A stretch of DNA of 64,000 nucleotides from Owenia fusiformis (Eukaryota > Annelida > Polychaeta > Sabellida > Oweniidae): assembly GCA_903813345.2 (NCBI GenBank), contig CAIIXF020000009.1, positions 5,452,030-5,516,029 of the forward strand, given 5' to 3'. The notes under the pieces are model-generated. The model did not search any database and was not told the DNA's origin. It saw only the letters and a program-made list of their open reading frames with translations. The position numbers and the translations under genes were made by a program. Position 1 is the stretch's first letter; every line of letters starts with the position of its first letter. Shown piece by piece: positions 36,921-48,505 of the stretch.

Positions 36921-36943
36921 TGACGTCACCAGGCCTATATAAG
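36921..36943 (+). promoter_or_regulatory. LTR promoter: CRE and TATA box (left LTR)
   Basis: TGACGTCA, a perfect CRE/ATF site, lies 8 bases before TATATAAG. This places transcription start near 36970, so U3 is about 0.47 kb and the remaining 2.9 kb, satellite included, would be R-U5 leader. The same arrangement is at 43348-43370 in the right LTR. Confidence 0.7.
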
Positions 36944-37689
36944 TATTTCGCCGATGTAAACTCGGCAGATTACAGCTAGCTTTCGTTCGGGACAGAGCTC
37001 CGTTCAATTTCATATTTTTATGTGAAGTTGGACTTAGTCGTTTTTCAAGGAAATATTTTTGGACTTTGACAACTTTCAGTAGAAAGTTGTTGGGACTTTG
37101 AATATTTCCCGAGGCAGATAGGAGATACATAGCTGCACTTCAGTTCAGTGGATGATAACTTGGACATCTACTTGTGATGAAGGATGCCTGAGAGGGAAGA
37201 CTGCTACACCGTGATTCTGTAGATGATAACTTGGCCATCTACCCGTGTATTTGTGTAGAGGATACCTCAAGAGGGAATATTCAGAACCGTGTTTGGAGGC
37301 GGCATCAAGCCTATATTTCTGAGCTCTGTCAGTTCAATTTCATGAACACATGAAATTGGACTTAGCGTATTTTTGAGATAGAAATTATTGAACTTAGTCA
37401 ATATTTGGAAAAACATTATTTTGGACTTTGTTTTTTTTGGAGAATAAATATTGAACTTAGAATATTTCAATATCAGTATAACTCAACATCAACTGAACTT
37501 AGTTATTTTCAAGGGCACATATTTTGACTTGTAATATTTTTGCCTATGTTGTTGTGTGCATGCTATATTTGTAGGTAGCCTGATTATTTAATTGTGAAGG
37601 AAGTAGGCTACATGTACTTAGCAGTTGATGCCATGTATTAGACGTTTTTTGGACTTAGTAGTTGGAAGATTGTGATAGTTTAACTACAA

Positions 37690-39440
37690 CACATTGAGGA
37701 GGATCCAGGAGATAGCCATTTACAGAGCCGATAGTTTGACTTAGATTATTTTGCATAATCAAAGTTGAATTATCCTACAACACAGTGACGAGGATCCAGG
37801 AGATAGCCATTTACAGAGCCGATAGTTTGACTTTGATTATTTCATATAATTAAAGTTGAATTATCCTACAACACAGTGAGGAGGATCCAAAAGATAGCCA
37901 TTTACAGAGCCGATAGTTTGACTTAGATTATTTTGCATAATCAAAGTTGAATTATACTACAACACATTGAGGAGGATCCAGGAGATAGCCATTTACAGAG
38001 CCGATAGTTTGACTTAGATTATTTTGCATAATCAAAGTTGAATTATACTACAACACATTGAGGAGGATCCAGGAGATAGCCGTTTACAGAGCAATAGTTT
38101 GACTTAGATTATTTCACATAATCAAAGTTGAATTATACTACAACACATTGAGGAGGATTCAGGAGATAGTCGTTTCCAGACTTGATAGTTTGACTTAGAT
38201 TATTTCACATAATCAAAGTTGAATTATACTACAACACATTTAGGAGGATCCAGGAGATAGCCATTTACAGAGCCGATAGTTTAACTTGGATTATTTCACA
38301 TAATCAAAGTTGAATTATACTACAACACATTGAGGAGGATTCAGGAGATAGTCGTTTCCAGACTTGATAATTTGACTTGGATTATTTCACATAATCAAAG
38401 TTGAATTATACTACAACACATTGAGGAGGATCCAGGAGATAGCCGTTTACAGAGCAATAGTTTGACTTAGATTATTTCACATAATCAAAGTTGAATTATA
38501 CTACAACACATTGAGGAGGATTCAGGAGATAGTCGTTTCCAGACTTGATAGTTTGACTTAGATTATTTTACATAATCAAAGTTGAATTATACTACAACAC
38601 AGTGAGGAGGATCCAGGAGATAGCCATTTACAGAGCCGATAGTTTGACTTAGATTATTTTACATAATCAAAGTTGAATTATACTACAACACAGTGAGGAG
38701 GATCCAGGAGATAGCCATTTATGGAGCCGATAGTCTGATTTAGATTATTTCACATAATCAAAGTTGAATTATACTACAACACAGTGACGAGGATCCAGGA
38801 GATAGCCATTTACAGAGCCGATAGTTTGACTTAGATTATTTCGCATAATCAAAGTTGAATTATACTACAACACAGTGAGGAGGATCCAGGAGATAGCCGT
38901 TTACAGAGCGATAGTTTGACTTAGATTATTTCACATAATCAAAGTTGAATTATACTACAACACATTGAGGAGGATTCAGGAGATAGTCGTTTCCAGACTT
39001 GATAGTTTGACTTAGATTATTTCGCATAATCAAAGTTGAATTATACTACAACACAGTGAGGAGGATCCAAGAGATAGCCATTTACAAAGCCGATAGTTTG
39101 ACTTAGATTATTTCGCATACTCAAAGTTGAATTATACTACAACACATAGAGGAGGATCCAGGAGATAGTCGTTTCCAGACTTGATAATTTGACTTAGATT
39201 ATTTCACATAGTCAAAGTCGAATTATACTACAACACATTGAGGAGGATCCAGGAGATAGCCGTTTATGGAGCAATAGTTTGACTTAGATTATTTTACATC
39301 ATCGAAGTTGAATTATACTACAGCACATTGAAGAGGATCCAGGAGATAGACATTTGCAGAGCCGATAGTTGACTTAGGTGATTTCATATCAAACTTGAAT
39401 CATACTACACTACATTGAAGAGGATCCAGGAGATTACTAT
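37690..39440 (+). repeat. 91-bp satellite in left LTR, about 19 copies
   Basis: Units begin GAGGAGGATCCAGGAGATAG and end GAATTATACTACAACACATT. Each holds a short palindrome, GATTATTT(C/T)(A/G)CATAATC. Two alternating subtypes are visible: CCATTTACAGAGCCGATAG and TCGTTTCCAGACTTGATAG. The last units degrade towards 39440. Confidence 0.9.
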
Positions 39441-39868
39441 TTCAGGTTCAAGTTACAAGTACAATCCAAGACTTACAAGTATTACAACATATATGGACTT
39501 AATATTGGAGATACAGCAGTGTATATAGTGATCATCAAATTAGTTTAAATGGACTCTGGATATTGTTTTATTAGTGATAAACATTAGGTTATATGGACTT
39601 TTGAGATGTGAGTTTTGAGAGAAATAATAACACCGTAATATTCTTACATTACATTTGAAATTGCATGTACATCTTATTTGGGCTTATAAACGCCACAATA
39701 TATTGTTTTATATTATATATATAAAATTGTATATTTTGTTTAATTCTTTAGGGACAAAGCACATTTAACGTGTGCCGTGCAATCCACAAGTAAACACCGT
39801 TTACTAAACAGTGGTCTTTTTATTAGCCACACTACCACATATCCACAAAAAAGGCCAAACTGTTACAC

Positions 39869-39886
39869 TGGTGGCAGTGGTGGGAT
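39869..39886 (+). promoter_or_regulatory. Primer binding site, tRNA-Leu type
   Basis: TGGTGGCAGTGGTGGGAT lies one base after the LTR end. Its complement ATCCCACCACTGCCACCA matches the 3' end of animal tRNA-Leu (ATCCCACCGCTGCCA plus CCA) at 17 of 18 positions, from my knowledge of that tRNA. Confidence 0.75.
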
Positions 39887-40009
39887 TGATTGTGTCTGAA
39901 GATTTAAACCAGAGGTACATTATACAGTTTCAAGATTGATCCAGAGCCCAATCTCCCATATCCGAAGTGTGGAGATTATGTAGATATTGAAGGGGAGACT
40001 TCTGTATAT

Positions 40010-41638
40010 GTGAAGACATATTCTGGGGAATTAAGGAATTCTGGAGCTAAGGATCCAATGAGAGAAGCTGAGGAGAGAGGATTGCCTAGTAGTTTAGGTT
40101 CAGGATATTGGTCTAGAGGAGGATTGACCAATCTAGAGACGCCAGCAAATACCTTTAATAAGGATAAGATGAATCCTACTTTGAGAAGACAGGGTCCAAT
40201 TACTTCTACCATGATTGATCAGCCTTTGAATAAGGGACAATCAGAGGATATAGTGAAACAAGAGTTAACTATGGTGGAAGGTCAGCTTCGAGATCAGTTG
40301 TCTGTTTTAGGGAATATTGCAGAGGCACGAGAGACACAGTTGGATGATATTAGAGAGACCCAACAAAGACAGACCCATAGTGTGACTCGAATAGAAGAGC
40401 AAATGACAGAGAGTAGACGTACACAACAAATTAGAGAAGAGCAACAAATAAGAGATATGGATCGGTTGCAGGCGATCCTCAAAAGATTAGAGAGTAATAC
40501 GGAAGCAGCTAGTAAAGGGACCAAGTCCAATGGTGATTTGTATTCAGGGAATGCTATTGATAATGACATGTATGTCACTCCAAGTGGAGTTCGAAGGGGA
40601 GCACAAAGGTCGCCTCCTTTGCCCATGAGGCAGTTTCAACAGAACACAGATTGTTTTACACCTGAACTCCCTACTCCAGAAAGGAGGCCATGGAAGTTGG
40701 AGAGACAAGACAGAATGTACACAACTCCAACACACCAGCCTGCTGGTAGAGACCAGCGAGATCCTACTGGGATACACTGTAAACAAGAGGATGTTTGTGC
40801 TTCAGAGAGCAAGTATGCTACACAGGAAGTTGCAGGCCCAAAGAAGGGGCATATTCAAAGGAACCATGATTCCGAGAAACAGTTTCCTGTTGAACAACAT
40901 AAATTTGAGACTAGAGTTCCATGTGGCGATTCTGCTACTGAGAAGAGTGGAAAATTTCATACCAATTCCTCCAGTGAGTCAATGGACTTAATGAGGATGT
41001 TAAGTCAGATGTCCAAGCCTAGGAACAGGATCAAGCCTGAGACTTACAATGGAACAATTCCTTGGCAAGAGTACCGAGCTCACTTTGAAATATGTGCTAA
41101 AGCCAATGGCTGGACTTCAGAAGAGAAAAATGAATACTTAGCTACCAGTCTGCGAGGGACTGCCCAACAGATTGTGTTAGAAATGGAAGCTGAGTACACA
41201 TATGACCATTTAGTTTTAGCCTTGGAGAAAAGATATGGGCCAGAAGGAAAAGCTGAGATATATGAGGCTGAACTACTTGGGCGAGTGAGGAAGCCAAAGG
41301 AATCATTACAAACTTTAGGACAGGATATCAGGCGACTTACAGCATTGGCATATCCTGAGATGAGTAGGTCAGAACAGGACCGATTAGCAAGGCGTAGTTT
41401 TGAGCAGGCGATTGCAGAGGATGACATACGCCGAGCAATACATGTTAATGAATGTACTTCATTGGATAAGGCGATTGAAATAGCCCTAAGAGAAGAATCT
41501 TATCTGGGATCAGAAAATACGGAGAGGATCGAAGCCTCAATACAGTCATGTGAATGTTTTGGAAGAAAAGGAAGACCAATTAAAGAAACTCACTCGGCTG
41601 ATAGAAGAGTTAGGAAACAGGCAAGAAGAAGAACGTAA
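40010..41638 (+). CDS. gag: Retrotransposon Gag polyprotein
   Basis: The 542-residue frame has a coiled coil at about 80-165 (many Glu/Gln/Arg, e.g. EEQMTESRRTQQIREEQQIR). A Retrotrans_gag capsid domain follows at about 345-505, with RIKPETYNGTIPWQEYRAHF, LATSLRGTAQQIV and LEKRYGPEGKAEIYEAEL, all typical of Ty3/gypsy Gag. It lacks a zinc knuckle; that motif lies in the overlapping +1 frame that begins at 41550. This start is the first Met in frame after the primer site. Gag would form the particle shell that packages element RNA. The frame is otherwise open, in line with a young copy. Confidence 0.85.
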   Translation: MKTYSGELRNSGAKDPMREAEERGLPSSLGSGYWSRGGLTNLETPANTFNKDKMNPTLRRQGPITSTMIDQPLNKGQSEDIVKQELTMVEGQLRDQLSVLGNIAEARETQLDDIRETQQRQTHSVTRIEEQMTESRRTQQIREEQQIRDMDRLQAILKRLESNTEAASKGTKSNGDLYSGNAIDNDMYVTPSGVRRGAQRSPPLPMRQFQQNTDCFTPELPTPERRPWKLERQDRMYTTPTHQPAGRDQRDPTGIHCKQEDVCASESKYATQEVAGPKKGHIQRNHDSEKQFPVEQHKFETRVPCGDSATEKSGKFHTNSSSESMDLMRMLSQMSKPRNRIKPETYNGTIPWQEYRAHFEICAKANGWTSEEKNEYLATSLRGTAQQIVLEMEAEYTYDHLVLALEKRYGPEGKAEIYEAELLGRVRKPKESLQTLGQDIRRLTALAYPEMSRSEQDRLARRSFEQAIAEDDIRRAIHVNECTSLDKAIEIALREESYLGSENTERIEASIQSCECFGRKGRPIKETHSADRRVRKQARRRT

Positions 41639-42617
41639 AAATATGGAACAAGATCGCGAAAACTTCAAGAAAGATCGAGAAAATTTTGAGAAAAGAATCA
41701 AGCTACTTGAGCAACAGATCCAGTCAAATGAATCCAGAAGAAATGGCTATAAACGATTGGAGTGCTTTTATTGTCACAAAACCGGACATCTTATTGCAGA
41801 CTGTTACACTAGAAAACGTGCAGAAGAAATCAAGGAAGCCAAAGAGAGGCAGAGTCAAGTCGCAACAGTAAGGTTCCAATCGCTACAAGGGAAGGATGTC
41901 AAATCTTCCAGAGATACTAAGAAGATTGTGGCTTCTGGAAAAGTTTGTGACATGAATGTTGATTTCCTTGTAGACTCAGGTGCAGCTAGTAGTATTTTGA
42001 GTTTAAAGATCTACAGAGAGATCCCTGAAGACATAAGACCCGAGCTTGAGCCACAAAAGAGGATAATTTTGCAAGCTGGCGGAGAACCTTTAGCTGTTGC
42101 AGGTATTATGCACGTTGACCTACACATAGATGATCATAAACAAAATCTAGAAGTATTTGTGGCAGACATTGAGTTCGAAGGAATTCTGGGTAGCGACTAT
42201 TTAGCAGCTTCAAGGGCAATATTGGACTATGGCAAATGTTCCATGACTTTTGGACCAGAGAGTTTTAGTGCTGCTCAGATAGGAGTCGGAGATACAAAAC
42301 CGTCAACCAGCTTGCAGGGTGAAACCAAGAACAAACGGATTCTTGGAAAAAGAACAGCCAAACCTTCAGGGAAAGTGACTCATCCACCAATAGTGTCCAA
42401 GAGGAGGACCTTGGATTTAACAGATGGTCACCAGTTTCATGAGCAGAGACATGGCAGGGACAGAGGATTGAACAAAGTTCCTGGACACCGAGGTAACGAC
42501 CGAAGTACTTCGAGTCACGTAGGCATGCCAAGTAATCCAGTGAAGGTTCCTTTGGCTAGAGTATATCGAGGAAGATATCAGAGGCCTCGGCAGAGGAGTG
42601 ATATAGATAATACTTGA
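41550..42617 (+). CDS. Nucleocapsid zinc knuckle plus retropepsin-like protease
   Basis: This 355-residue frame is +1 relative to gag, with which it overlaps by 89 bases. In order it has a coiled coil (about 1-65), a CCHC zinc knuckle CFYCHKTGHLIADC (about 72-85), and an aspartic protease with the catalytic DSGA (VDFLVDSGAASS, about 136-147) and the second conserved block GILGSDYL (about 213-220). The protease would process Gag. After it come about 130 basic, low-complexity residues, and the last 20 codons are in the segment repeated at 36130. Reverse transcriptase, RNase H and integrase are absent. The frame offset could be programmed frameshifting or a mutation. Met 41550 may not be the true start if the protein is made by frameshift. 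Confidence 0.8.
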   Translation: MNVLEEKEDQLKKLTRLIEELGNRQEEERKNMEQDRENFKKDRENFEKRIKLLEQQIQSNESRRNGYKRLECFYCHKTGHLIADCYTRKRAEEIKEAKERQSQVATVRFQSLQGKDVKSSRDTKKIVASGKVCDMNVDFLVDSGAASSILSLKIYREIPEDIRPELEPQKRIILQAGGEPLAVAGIMHVDLHIDDHKQNLEVFVADIEFEGILGSDYLAASRAILDYGKCSMTFGPESFSAAQIGVGDTKPSTSLQGETKNKRILGKRTAKPSGKVTHPPIVSKRRTLDLTDGHQFHEQRHGRDRGLNKVPGHRGNDRSTSSHVGMPSNPVKVPLARVYRGRYQRPRQRSDIDNT

Positions 42618-42914
42618 AGGAAGGGTTCCTAGAACTAAACAGCAACTTTACAGCAGAGTTGTGAGTTAGATATTTATAGCTAACTTGTTTGTTAGAGACT
42701 TGAGGTCTCACGTCATACACAGCTGAAAGTTGTAGTTACTTTTGTGAATACTGTAAATAGTAGTTAGCTTTAGATGTAGATATTTATGTGTAGGATTGTA
42801 GTAGCAACTAGTTGAACACCATTGTACAGTCGTATTTTGTTAAGGTAGCTAAGTTAGCAAAATTTTGTTATTTTTTTGTACTTTAAGCTTGGTGTTGTAA
42901 ACACCAAAATCATT

Positions 42915-42926
42915 GGATTGGAGGAG
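42915..42926 (+). promoter_or_regulatory. Polypurine tract before right LTR
   Basis: GGATTGGAGGAG directly precedes TGTAACA, the normal place for the plus-strand primer. The same tract precedes the left LTR at 36488-36499. Confidence 0.6.
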
Positions 42927-43347
42927 TGTAACAAAATTTTGAATTTTTGATTTTTGAATTAGTGCTGTGTACTCGTTATTGTACATTTATTACACTTGAG
43001 ATCATTATGATCTTAAGTTGTAGTATCGTTTGCAGTACTTAGGTTGTACTTACAGAGGTGAAATAGTTCGCATGTTGTATTTATTTGATCACGATTTTGT
43101 TTATGTTGATCGGGCAGTCTTATCTGGCAGTCTAATTTGTAGTTGATTGGTAGTCTAACATGGCAGCTTTATTATTTTACTTCCTGCTTTTGATTCTATC
43201 AAACCGAAGTAAAACTAGAGTAAGTAGCGATCAATTACTGTTATATTTCTTGAGTCAATATTAAAATCTTGTTGTATGCGTAATATTAAAGCGGGATATG
43301 GCGTCAATAACTTGTTATTCAACTTTGAAATCTTGTTCGAAAAGTGA

Positions 43348-43370
43348 TGACGTCACCAGGCCTATATAAG
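43348..43370 (+). promoter_or_regulatory. LTR promoter: CRE and TATA box (right LTR)
   Basis: TGACGTCA followed by TATATAAG, as in the left LTR. It could drive transcription into the flanking DNA towards 46.5 kb. Confidence 0.6.
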
Positions 43371-44116
43371 TATTTCGCCGATGTAAACTCGGCAGATTAC
43401 AGCTAGCTTTCGTTCGGGACAGAGCTCCGTTCAATTTCATATTTTTATGTGAAGTTGGACTTAGTCGTTTTTCAAGGAAATATTTTTGGACTTTGACAAC
43501 TTTCAGTAGAAAGTTGTTGGGACTTTGAATATTTCCCGAGGCAGATAGGAGATACATAGCTGCACTTCAGTTCAGTGGATGATAACTTGGACATCTACTT
43601 GTGATGAAGGATGCCTGAGAGGGAAGACTGCTACACCGTGATTCTGTAGATGATAACTTGGCCATCTACCCGTGTATTTGTGTAGAGGATACCTCAAGAG
43701 GGAATATTCAGAACCGTGTTTGGAGGCGGCATCAAGCCTATATTTCTGAGCTCTGTCAGTTCAATTTCATGAACACATGAAATTGGACTTAGCGTATTTT
43801 TGAGATAGAAATTATTGAACTTAGTCAATATTTGGAAAAACATTATTTTGGACTTTGTTTTTTTTGGAGAATAAATATTGAACTTAGAATATTTCAATAT
43901 CAGTATAACTCAACATCAACTGAACTTAGTTATTTTCAAGGGCACATATTTTGACTTGTAATATTTTTGCCTATGTTGTTGTGTGCATGCTATATTTGTA
44001 GGTAGCCTGATTATTTAATTGTGAAGGAAGTAGGCTACATGTACTTAGCAGTTGATGCCATGTATTAGACGTTTTTTGGACTTAGTAGTTGGAAGATTGT
44101 GATAGTTTAACTACAA

Positions 44117-46047
44117 CACATTGAGGAGGATCCAGGAGATAGCCATTTACAGAGCCGATAGTTTGACTTAGATTATTTTGCATAATCAAAGTTGAATTAT
44201 CCTACAACACAGTGACGAGGATCCAGGAGATAGCCATTTACAGAGCCGATAGTTTGACTTTGATTATTTCATATAATTAAAGTTGAATTATCCTACAACA
44301 CAGTGAGGAGGATCCAAAAGATAGCCATTTACAGAGCCGATAGTTTGACTTAGATTATTTTGCATAATCAAAGTTGAATTATACTACAACACATTGAGGA
44401 GGATCCAGGAGATAGCCATTTACAGAGCCGATAGTTTGACTTAGATTATTTTGCATAATCAAAGTTGAATTATACTACAACACATTGAGGAGGATCCAGG
44501 AGATAGCCGTTTACAGAGCAATAGTTTGACTTAGATTATTTCACATAATCAAAGTTGAATTATACTACAACACATTGAGGAGGATTCAGGAGATAGTCGT
44601 TTCCAGACTTGATAGTTTGACTTAGATTATTTCACATAATCAAAGTTGAATTATACTACAACACATTTAGGAGGATCCAGGAGATAGCCATTTACAGAGC
44701 CGATAGTTTAACTTGGATTATTTCACATAATCAAAGTTGAATTATACTACAACACATTGAGGAGGATTCAGGAGATAGTCGTTTCCAGACTTGATAATTT
44801 GACTTGGATTATTTCACATAATCAAAGTTGAATTATACTACAACACATTGAGGAGGATCCAGGAGATAGTCGTTTCCAGACTTGATAGTTTGACTTAGAT
44901 TATTTTACATAATCAAAGTTGAATTATACTACAACACAGTGAGGAGGATCCAGGAGATAGCCATTTACAGAGCCGATAGTTTGACTTAGATTATTTTACA
45001 TAATCAAAGTTGAATTATACTACAACACATTGAGGAGGATTCAGGAGATAGTCGTTTCCAGACTTGATAGTTTGACTTAGATTATTTTACATAATCAAAG
45101 TTGAATTATACTACAACACATTGAGGAGGATTCAGGAGATAGTCGTTTCCAGACTTGATAGTTTGACTTAGATTATTTTACATAATCAAAGTTGAATTAT
45201 ACTACAACACAGTGAGGAGGATCCAGGAGATAGCCATTTACAGAGCCGATAGTTTGACTTAGATTATTTTACATAATCAAAGTTGAATTATACTACAACA
45301 CAGTGAGGAGGATCCAGGAGATAGCCATTTATGGAGCCGATAGTCTGATTTAGATTATTTCACATAATCAAAGTTGAATTATACTACAACACAGTGACGA
45401 GGATCCAGGAGATAGCCATTTACAGAGCCGATAGTTTGACTTAGATTATTTCGCATAATCAAAGTTGAATTATACTACAACACAGTGAGGAGGATCCAGG
45501 AGATAGCCGTTTACAGAGCGATAGTTTGACTTAGATTATTTCACATAATCAAAGTTGAATTATACTACAACACATTGAGGAGGATTCAGGAGATAGTCGT
45601 TTCCAGACTTGATAGTTTGACTTAGATTATTTCGCATAATCAAAGTTGAATTATACTACAACACAGTGAGGAGGATCCAAGAGATAGCCATTTACAAAGC
45701 CGATAGTTTGACTTAGATTATTTCGCATACTCAAAGTTGAATTATACTACAACACATAGAGGAGGATCCAGGAGATAGTCGTTTCCAGACTTGATAATTT
45801 GACTTAGATTATTTTACATAGTCAAAGTCGAATTATACTACAACACATTGAGGAGGATCCAGGAGATAGCCGTTTATGGAGCAATAGTTTGACTTAGATT
45901 ATTTTACATCATCGAAGTTGAATTATACTACAGCACATTGAAGAGGATCCAGGAGATAGACATTTGCAGAGCCGATAGTTGACTTAGGTGATTTCATATC
46001 AAACTTGAATCATACTACACTACATTGAAGAGGATCCAGGAGATTAC
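44117..46047 (+). repeat. 91-bp satellite in right LTR, about 21 copies
   Basis: Same units as in the left LTR but with a local rearrangement near 44860-45160, where GATTCAGGAGATAGTCG subtype units are repeated more often. This accounts for the 183-bp length difference. Confidence 0.9.
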
Positions 46048-46516
46048 TATTTCAGGTTCAAGTTACAAGTACAATCCAAGACTTACAAGTATTACAACAT
46101 ATATGGACTTAATATTGGAGATACAGCAGTGTATATAGTGATCATCAAATTAGTTTAAATGGACTCTGGATATTGTTTTATTAGTGATAAACATTAGGTT
46201 ATATGGACTTTTGAGATGTGAGTTTTGAGAGAAATAATAACACCGTAATATTCTTACATTACATTTGAAATTGCATGTACATCTTATTTGGGCTTATAAA
46301 CGCCACAATATATTGTTTTATATTATATATATAAAATTGTATATTTTGTTTAATTCTTTAGGGACAAAGCACATTTAACGTGTGCCGTGCAATCCACAAG
46401 TAAACACCGTTTACTAAACAGTGGTCTTTTTATTAGCCACACTACCACATATCCACAAAAAAGGCCAAACTGTTACATTACGTTACAAAAGACCGCCATC
46501 TTTATATCTAACCCTA

Positions 46517-47325
46517 CTATCACACCAAACTAGTTCTCACTACGTTCTCGAAAACGGACTTCAACTGTGTACGAACGGACTGGACCTACTAAGAACCGTT
46601 TGGGATCTATTTACAAACTTCATCGAACGTACTCGAACGTGTAGGTCCTCTAGAACTTAGACAATGCTCAAAATGTTCTCGTGGTCGTCACGTTCTACAA
46701 TTAGAACGAGTGACAACGTACTAACGACGAGCTGGACGTACTACGAACGGAACCATCGTACTTCAATCCTACTAGGGACGTTTTATCAACGAGTTGAACT
46801 GTCTGAGGACGTGTTGAGAACGAGGTAGAACTAATTGCAAACGGGTTTAAACTAATTAAGAACGTATTTAACACTGCTTATGAGCGAGTTAGCAAAAATA
46901 TAGCTATCACACCAAACAAGTTGCCACTGCGTTCTTCAAAACTGGTTTTAAACTGTGTGCGAACGGAATGAACGTAGCTGCAACTTTCTAAGGTCTATTT
47001 GCGAACTTTATGAACGTTCTCAGACGGGAATGTGATTTTAGAATTTTGAATCGATTCAAAATTCGATGGCGACCATACCGTTCTGTAATCAGGTCATGTT
47101 GACCTTCTAGAATAAGGGACGCGTTCTACGACGTTGCACACCGACGTGGTGCGACCTGAACGAACTGCGAACGAGATGGACTGAAGATGAACGTATTGAA
47201 GACTGTTTAAGAACGAAGAAGCTAATTATTTCAGACATATTTCCCGACCACAGCCAGATTGAGCCCGTTTTACTACGTTTTCGTAGGACTGGCAAGAACG
47301 GGTAAGAACTAGTTTGGTGTGATAG
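46517..47325. mobile_element. 0.8-kb element with CTATCACACC ends, rich in GAACG words
   Basis: CTATCACACCAAACTAGTTC at the left is inverted at the right end (GAACTAGTTTGGTGTGATAG). A second left-type end, GCTATCACACCAAACAAGTT, lies near 46905, so this may be two nested or fused copies. The interior is full of (A)GAACG and CGTTCT words. No transposase. The right 83 bases (from 47243) are within the tandem duplication and recur at 49969-50051. Confidence 0.75.
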
Positions 47326-48268
47326 GGGGGTAAAGTCTCCTATTTCATAACACGCGATATATAGATTTAAAGCTGTTTGATACTCAACTTGAGAAATCAT
47401 AGCTAGCCTTCTATTAGCTTCTCTCCAGAAGATATTTCTAGTTATTTATAATGATGAGAAACTTGAGATAAAGGTCGATTGTTGGATGTTTATCGTACCT
47501 AAAAATGGTACGATATTGTCGTCAGCTTAGCGGGCGGGCAGTGTCTCACTTTCTTGTCATCGATCATCGCGATTCCAGGAAAAACACCTGGCGGAATTGC
47601 TTCAAATTTTTACACATGTTACATGGTAAGAAGTTCTAGAGCTCATTAACTTTTCAGCGACCATCTTGCATTTTGGCAGCCATTTTGGAAGTTTTTAGAT
47701 AAATCTTTTCACCACGATTCCAGGTAAATCACTAAACGGAATTGTTTTATAGCTCATTAACTTTTCGGCAGCCATCTTGCATTCTGGTACACATGTTACA
47801 TGGTAAGAAATTCTAGAGCTCATTAACTTTTCAGCGACCATCTTGGATTTTGGCAGCCATTTTGGAAGTTTTTAGATAAATCTTGTCATTATGATTCCAG
47901 GTAAACCCCCTAAACGGAATTTTTCAAATTTTTACACATGTTTTACAGCTCATTAATTTTTCGAAACACACAGACACAAACCAATGGGACACGGAGTGAA
48001 GATGTACTCAGTCGGGGTTTGCAATCCATTTGCGTCCCGGTTCCTGCTGATCACTAAAGGCTACGGCCATTTCTCTTCGTTACATGTAAAGATACTATGA
48101 GTGTGGATCTAAACGACAGGAAACTTTAAAAACAAATCCACGTTAATTTGTTTGCCCCCAAAAATATACTTACTAAATATGAACACAACATACGTTACAA
48201 TTTTTAAACCCAGCGTATTAATTTATAGAATTTATTTTGATTTACAGTACATCAATATTGAGATCTAG

Positions 48269-48505
48269 CTAGCAGGACGCTGCAATCGCTTGTAAACATT
48301 GGGGAGTACAGTACCACGAGTCATCAATACATCCGGGGCATTGGACATCAACAATTGCCACAGAGCCCGGACAGACCATATTGAGTTCATCTATGGTGAG
48401 CCACTGCCATTCGCAATCCACATCCGGGTCCTTTTGACGTATAATGACCTCATCAAGGATGACATTTTGGGATGATGCTTTGTTAACATCAACTTCAAAT
48501 ACCAC
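48269..48505 (-). pseudogene. Duplicate of the terminal exon of the astacin-MAM protease
   Basis: Identical in sequence to exon 11 of the intact gene (50995-51231), with its splice acceptor and stop. It lies downstream of the normal gene end and has no complete upstream exon of its own. It could be spliced as an alternative, identical last exon, but is probably unused. Confidence 0.75.

Larger units (their letters stand above)
36500..39867 (+). repeat. Left LTR (3368 bp)
   Basis: Starts TGTAACAAAATTTTG after the purine tract GGATTGGAGGAG and ends CAAACTGTTACA, just before the primer binding site. It contains a promoter (36921-36943) and the satellite (37690-39440). Confidence 0.9.
36130..46477 (+). 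mobile_element. Ty3/gypsy-like LTR retrotransposon with giant satellite-bearing LTRs, gag-protease only
   Basis: Layout: internal tail of a second copy (36130-36499), LTR 36500-39867, primer site, gag and protease, purine tract, LTR 42927-46477. The LTRs begin TGTAACA and end TGTTACA. They are nearly identical apart from copy number of a 91-bp satellite (3368 against 3551 bp, a difference of two units). The 3-kb internal region has no reverse transcriptase, RNase H or integrase, so the element is non-autonomous. Offset between matching points left and right is constant at 6427. Confidence 0.9.
42927..46477 (+). repeat. Right LTR (3551 bp)
   Basis: Nearly identical to the left LTR, with one visible substitution in the unique part (GATTGGTAG against GATCGGTAG) and two additional satellite units. 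It ends TGTTACA, followed by TTACG. Confidence 0.9.

Noticed and set aside
36888-37130. Small frames in the LTRs (also 37267-37470 and the copies near 43315 and 43694)
   Set aside because: They are antisense to the LTR leader, low in complexity and present twice only because the LTR is.
37690-39440. CRISPR-like array
   Set aside because: Units are head-to-tail satellite copies without unique spacers, inside an LTR of an animal genome.
36130-46477. Taking 36130-39867 as the left LTR
   Set aside because: The direct repeat does begin at 36130, but TGTAACA at 36500 after a purine tract mirrors the TGTTACA end, so the first 370 bp are internal sequence.
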